From CAZUZD01 sp964624465 (GTDB taxonomy: Bacteria; Planctomycetota; Planctomycetia; Isosphaerales; Isosphaeraceae), in NCBI GenBank assembly GCA_964624465.1, contig CAZUZD010000300.1, positions 1 to 7,531 on the forward strand: a DNA stretch of 7,531 nt, in the 5' to 3' direction. A model generated the notes under the pieces. That model had not been told where the DNA came from, did not search any database, and saw only the letters and a program-made list of their open reading frames with translations. Position numbers and translations under genes: made by a program. Positions 5,190-7,531 of the stretch are shown in pieces. How positions within the stretch are numbered: the stretch's first letter is position 1; each line of letters starts with the position of its first letter.

Positions 5190-6001
5190 GGCGGCACACC
5201 TCGCACGTCCCCGCGCTCACGCTCAGGGCCGTGAGCCTGGCGTTCCTGGGGCTGATGGTCGTCCTGCCGCTGGGCGTGCTCACGTACCAGGCCGCCGAGC
5301 CCGGCTGGGGCCCGTTCTGGAAGGCGCTCGGCGACCCGATCGCGATCCACGCCCTGAAGCTGACCGTCGGCACGGCCCTGGTCATGCTGGCGATCAACGT
5401 GGTCATGGGCACGGCCACCGCCTGGGTGCTGGTGCGGTACGAGTTCCCCGGCAAGAACCTGGTCAATGCCCTGATCGACCTGCCGTTCGCGGTGCCGACG
5501 GTCGTCACCGGCGTGATGCTGGTGGCCCTCTACGGCCCGACGAGCACCCTGGGCGCGCTGCTGGGCCGGGCCGGCTGGGGCGTCATCTACCAGCAGCCCG
5601 GCATCGTGCTGGCCCTGCTGTTCGTGTCGTACCCGTTCGTGATCCGCAGCGTGCAGCCGGTGCTGCTGGAGCTGGACCCCGCCGAGGAGGAGGCCGCGCG
5701 CACCCTGGGCGCGGGGCCCTGGACGATCTTCCGCCGCGTGACCCTGCCCACGCTCTGGCCGGCGATCGTCACCGGCGGCGCCCTGTCGTTCAGCCGGGCG
5801 CTCGGGGAGTTCGGCAGCGTGGTCATGGTCGCCGGCAACCGCCCGATGCAGACGAAGACCGCCCCCATGTACATCTACGGCCAGATCGAGGGGGGCCAGC
5901 GGCACGAGGCGCTGGTCGTCTCGGCCGTGCTCCTGGCCGCGTCGCTGGCGATCCTCGTCGGCCTCTACGCCCTCCAGCGCCGCCGGGAGGTGGCCCGATG
6001 A
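5186..6001 (+). CDS. cysT: Sulfate ABC transporter permease CysT
   Basis: One half of the inner-membrane channel of the sulfate importer; it pairs with CysW and is powered by CysA. The 271 residues show about six membrane segments (near 13-33, 60-84, 100-117, 137-156, 193-212 and 243-264). The cytoplasmic EAA loop that docks on the ATPase is at 169-188 (EAARTLGAGPWTIFRRVTLP). LIDLPFAVPTVVTG (96-109) and FSRALGEFGSVVMVAGN (202-218) are hallmarks of CysT/CysW-type permeases. The start is ATG 5186, not the in-frame ATG at 5150, because 5186 overlaps the upstream stop as ATGA and begins with the expected short basic N-terminus (MRRHTSH). The assignment as CysT rather than CysW rests on position and on PTVVTGVML at the point where CysW has SPIIAGLML. 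Confidence 0.94.
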   Translation: MRRHTSHVPALTLRAVSLAFLGLMVVLPLGVLTYQAAEPGWGPFWKALGDPIAIHALKLTVGTALVMLAINVVMGTATAWVLVRYEFPGKNLVNALIDLPFAVPTVVTGVMLVALYGPTSTLGALLGRAGWGVIYQQPGIVLALLFVSYPFVIRSVQPVLLELDPAEEEAARTLGAGPWTIFRRVTLPTLWPAIVTGGALSFSRALGEFGSVVMVAGNRPMQTKTAPMYIYGQIEGGQRHEALVVSAVLLAASLAILVGLYALQRRREVAR

Positions 6002-6906
6002 GCCCCGTCGCCCCCGCCAGGGCCCCCGAGCCCGGGCCCTCGGCCGGCCCCGCCGCCGCCGGCCCCCCGCGCACCCGGCTGGTGACCGCCCGCGGCAACC
6101 TGGGCCGCCGGGTGCTGCTGACGCTCGTGCTCGGCTACTTCGCCCTCCTGATCCTGGTGCCCACGCTCGCCCTGATCCACAAGGCGTTTGGCGCCGGGCC
6201 CCTGAAGTTCCTGGCCGCGCTGACCAGCCCCGAGGCGATCCAGGCGTTCGGCCTGACGCTGCGGATCACCCTGGTGGCGACCGTCCTCAACACCGTCTTC
6301 GGCGTCGCGATGGCGATCGTGCTCGTGCGCCAGAAGTTCGTTGGCAAGAGCCTCGTGGACGGCATGGTCGACCTGCCATTCGCCGTCTCGCCGATCATCG
6401 CCGGCCTGATGCTGATCGTCCTCTACGGCCCCAACGGCCTGGTCGGCAGCCGCCTGGAGGCGACCGGCTTCCGGGTGGTGTATGCGGTGCCGGGCATGAT
6501 CCTGGCGTGCCTGTTCGTGACGCTGCCGTTCGTGGTCCGCGAGGTGGTCCCCGTGCTCCGCGAGTTCGGCGTCGACCAGGAGCAGGTCGCCTACACCCTG
6601 GGCGCCGGCCGCTGGACCACCTTCTGGCGGGTCACGCTGCCGTCGATCCGCTGGGGCCTGGCGTACGGCGTCACGCTCACCATCGCCCGCTCGCTCGGCG
6701 AGTTCGGGGCCCTGCTCGTCGTCTCGGGAAACATCCTGGGCCGGACCCAGACGGCGACCCTGTATGTCCATGACCAGATCGAGAGCTTCGAGCCCGAGGG
6801 GGCCTACGCCGCCAGCGTGCTGCTGGCCGGCGTCTCGTTCGTGCTCCTGATCGGCATGGAGACCCTCCGCCGCCGCGTCGAGCACCACGAGAACCCGGTC
6901 GATTGA
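5998..6906 (+). CDS. cysW: Sulfate ABC transporter permease CysW
   Basis: Second membrane subunit of the sulfate importer, 302 residues. About six membrane segments follow a Pro/Ala-rich N-terminal extension (1-37), which is longer than in most CysW proteins and probably disordered in the cytoplasm. Diagnostic segments: VDLPFAVSPIIAGLMLIVLYG (split as 124-130 and 131-144), the EAA loop at 196-215 (QVAYTLGAGRWTTFWRVTLP), IARSLGEFGALLVVSGNI (229-246) and the TATLYVHDQIE segment (252-262). SPIIAGLM and the terminal VHDQIESF are typical of CysW and separate it from the preceding CysT. ATG 5998 overlaps the cysT stop by 4 nt. After the stop comes a structured 157-nt spacer before cysA. Confidence 0.95.
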   Translation: MSPVAPARAPEPGPSAGPAAAGPPRTRLVTARGNLGRRVLLTLVLGYFALLILVPTLALIHKAFGAGPLKFLAALTSPEAIQAFGLTLRITLVATVLNTVFGVAMAIVLVRQKFVGKSLVDGMVDLPFAVSPIIAGLMLIVLYGPNGLVGSRLEATGFRVVYAVPGMILACLFVTLPFVVREVVPVLREFGVDQEQVAYTLGAGRWTTFWRVTLPSIRWGLAYGVTLTIARSLGEFGALLVVSGNILGRTQTATLYVHDQIESFEPEGAYAASVLLAGVSFVLLIGMETLRRRVEHHENPVD

Positions 6907-6921
6907 CGCCTCGCTGAGGAA

Positions 6922-6995
6922 CCCGATCCCCGTAGGGTCCGCTCTGCGGACCGATCCGAGGGCGGTCCGCACAGCGGACCCCACGAGCGATCGGG
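6922..6995. repeat. Cloverleaf-like nested inverted repeats between cysW and cysA
   Basis: Two hairpins with identical 7-bp stems stand side by side: GGTCCGC-TCT-GCGGACC (6936-6952) and GGTCCGC-ACA-GCGGACC (6964-6980). Taken as units, GGGTCCGCTCTGCGGACC (6935-6952) and the reverse complement of 6964-6981 agree at 17 of 18 positions, so the pair is also an inverted repeat. An outer pair, CCCGATC (6922-6928) and GATCGGG (6989-6995), encloses both. The architecture resembles REP/BIME intergenic elements or a small palindromic mobile element. In the mRNA it could slow 3' decay of the permease message or reduce read-through into cysA. A 10-nt palindrome, GGCGATCGCC (7001-7010), follows. Confidence 0.75.
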
Positions 6996-7063
6996 CACCC
7001 GGCGATCGCCTTGATCCCTGACCCGAATCCCACGCCACGCACTTCACGACCCGGGAGCTGTCC

Positions 7064-7531
7064 ATGGGCATCGCCGTCCACCACCTGTCGAAGCGTTTCG
7101 GCACGTTCCAGGCCGTGGACGACGTGTCGTTCGAGGTCCCCTCGGGCCAGCTCGTGGCGCTGCTGGGTCCGTCGGGCTCGGGCAAGAGCTCGATCCTGCG
7201 GATGATCGCCGGGCTGGAGGAGCCGGACGCCGGCACCGTCGAGCTGACCGGCGAGGACGCGACCAACGTGCCCGTGCAGCGGCGCGGGGTCGGGTTCGTG
7301 TTCCAGCACTACNNNNNNNNNNGGTGCGGCAGAACGTCGCCTTCGGCCTGGAGGTGCAGAAGCTGCCGGCGGCCGAGATCGCCGCCCGGGTGGATGAACT
7401 GCTCGACCTGGTGCAGCTCTCGGGCTACGCGCGGCGGTATCCGTCGCAGCTCTCCGGCGGCCAGCGGCAGCGGGTGGCCCTGGCCCGGGCGCTGGCGCCG
7501 CGGCCCCGGGTGCTGCTGCTCGACGAGCCGT
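7064..7531 (+). CDS. cysA: Sulfate ABC transporter ATPase CysA (cut by the right edge, interrupted by an N gap)
   Basis: ATP-hydrolysing subunit that drives sulfate import through CysTW. Residues 1-83 are read before the gap: SKRFGTFQAVDDVSF (9-23), Walker A GPSGSGKSS (35-43) and the Q-loop FVFQHY (78-83, Gln81). After the gap, in another apparent frame, come VRQNVAFGLEV (from 7324), the helical segment to RRYPSQ, the ABC signature LSGGQRQRVALARAL and Walker B VLLLDEP at the right edge. FQHY with VRQNVAFGLEV and the operon context match CysA closely. GGGAG 6 nt before ATG 7064 supports the start. The frame change across the gap is explained by a wrong gap size, not a true mutation. The C-terminal regulatory region lies outside the window. 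Confidence 0.93.
   Translation, partial: MGIAVHHLSKRFGTFQAVDDVSFEVPSGQLVALLGPSGSGKSSILRMIAGLEEPDAGTVELTGEDATNVPVQRRGVGFVFQHYXXXXCGRTSPSAWRCRSCRRPRSPPGWMNCSTWCSSRATRGGIRRSSPAASGSGWPWPGRWRRGPGCCCSTSR
7313..7322. other. Assembly gap of 10 N inside cysA
   Basis: Ten undetermined bases interrupt cysA between the FQHY codons and VRQNVAFG. Frame arithmetic shows that 10 cannot be the true length: the missing run must be 2 modulo 3. Family members normally have seven residues here (like ALFRHMT in Escherichia coli CysA), which predicts 20 missing bases. Confidence 0.95.

Noticed and set aside
5965..7266. Minus-strand open frame of 433 codons opposite cysW and cysA
   Set aside because: It spans two well-identified plus-strand genes and the cloverleaf spacer, and its product is His/Gln/Asp/Arg low-complexity sequence.
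7064..7531. cysA as a frameshifted pseudogene
   Set aside because: All ATPase motifs are intact on both sides, and the frame change falls exactly at a run of N whose size is arbitrary.
1..7531. CRISPR array, tRNA, rRNA, transposase, phage or attachment sites
   Set aside because: No regularly spaced repeats, tRNA-like cloverleaf with the conserved TTCGA arm, rRNA segments or recombinase motifs were seen on either strand.

Overview
The window is high-GC DNA (roughly 70%) in which third codon positions are almost always G or C. The gene content points to a planctomycete, probably near the Isosphaeraceae/Gemmataceae. The clues are a family-2 glycosyltransferase with a planctomycete-style N-terminal lead-in, a Cys-Tyr-rich secreted protein, and an HTTM membrane protein paired with a one-helix partner. 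The taxonomic call is an inference from these protein styles. No rRNA or other phylogenetic marker is present.

Left part (1-1532, minus strand): two tandem genes. The upstream one (1532-741) encodes a 263-residue Cys-Tyr-rich, lipoprotein-like surface protein with a Pro/Ala tail. It has a good sigma70-like promoter at 1752-1724 and ends in a perfect 34-nt palindrome (657-690) that looks like a terminator. A separate promoter with a perfect TATAAT box then leads into a glycosyltransferase (430 to the left edge, cut off after its DxD motif). Two CCAATCGG direct repeats flank that -10 box.

Middle (1878-4071, plus strand): three overlapping genes read as one operon. They are a membrane-anchored uncharacterised protein (1878-2528), an HTTM-domain polytopic membrane protein (2513-3574, GTG start) and a small uncharacterised protein with a CxxC motif (3571-4071). 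The overlaps are 16 nt and 4 nt. A divergent intergenic region of 345 nt separates this operon from the Cys-Tyr-rich gene.

Right part (4167-7531, plus strand): a sulfate/thiosulfate ABC importer in the order binding protein, permease CysT, permease CysW, ATPase CysA. The first three genes overlap by 4 nt each. CysA follows after a 157-nt spacer holding a cloverleaf-like set of inverted repeats. Upstream of the binding-protein gene is a GACT-N5-AGTC dyad overlapping a TTGACT -35-like hexamer. It closely resembles an Rrf2/IscR-type operator, which would suit a sulfur-assimilation operon. CysA is interrupted by a 10-N assembly gap whose length is almost certainly wrong, and it is cut by the right edge just after Walker B.

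There is no CRISPR array, tRNA, rRNA, transposase or phage gene, and I do not see a clearly new multi-gene system. The least explained elements are the Cys-Tyr-rich protein, the HTTM trio, the Rrf2-like box and the intra-operon cloverleaf repeat.
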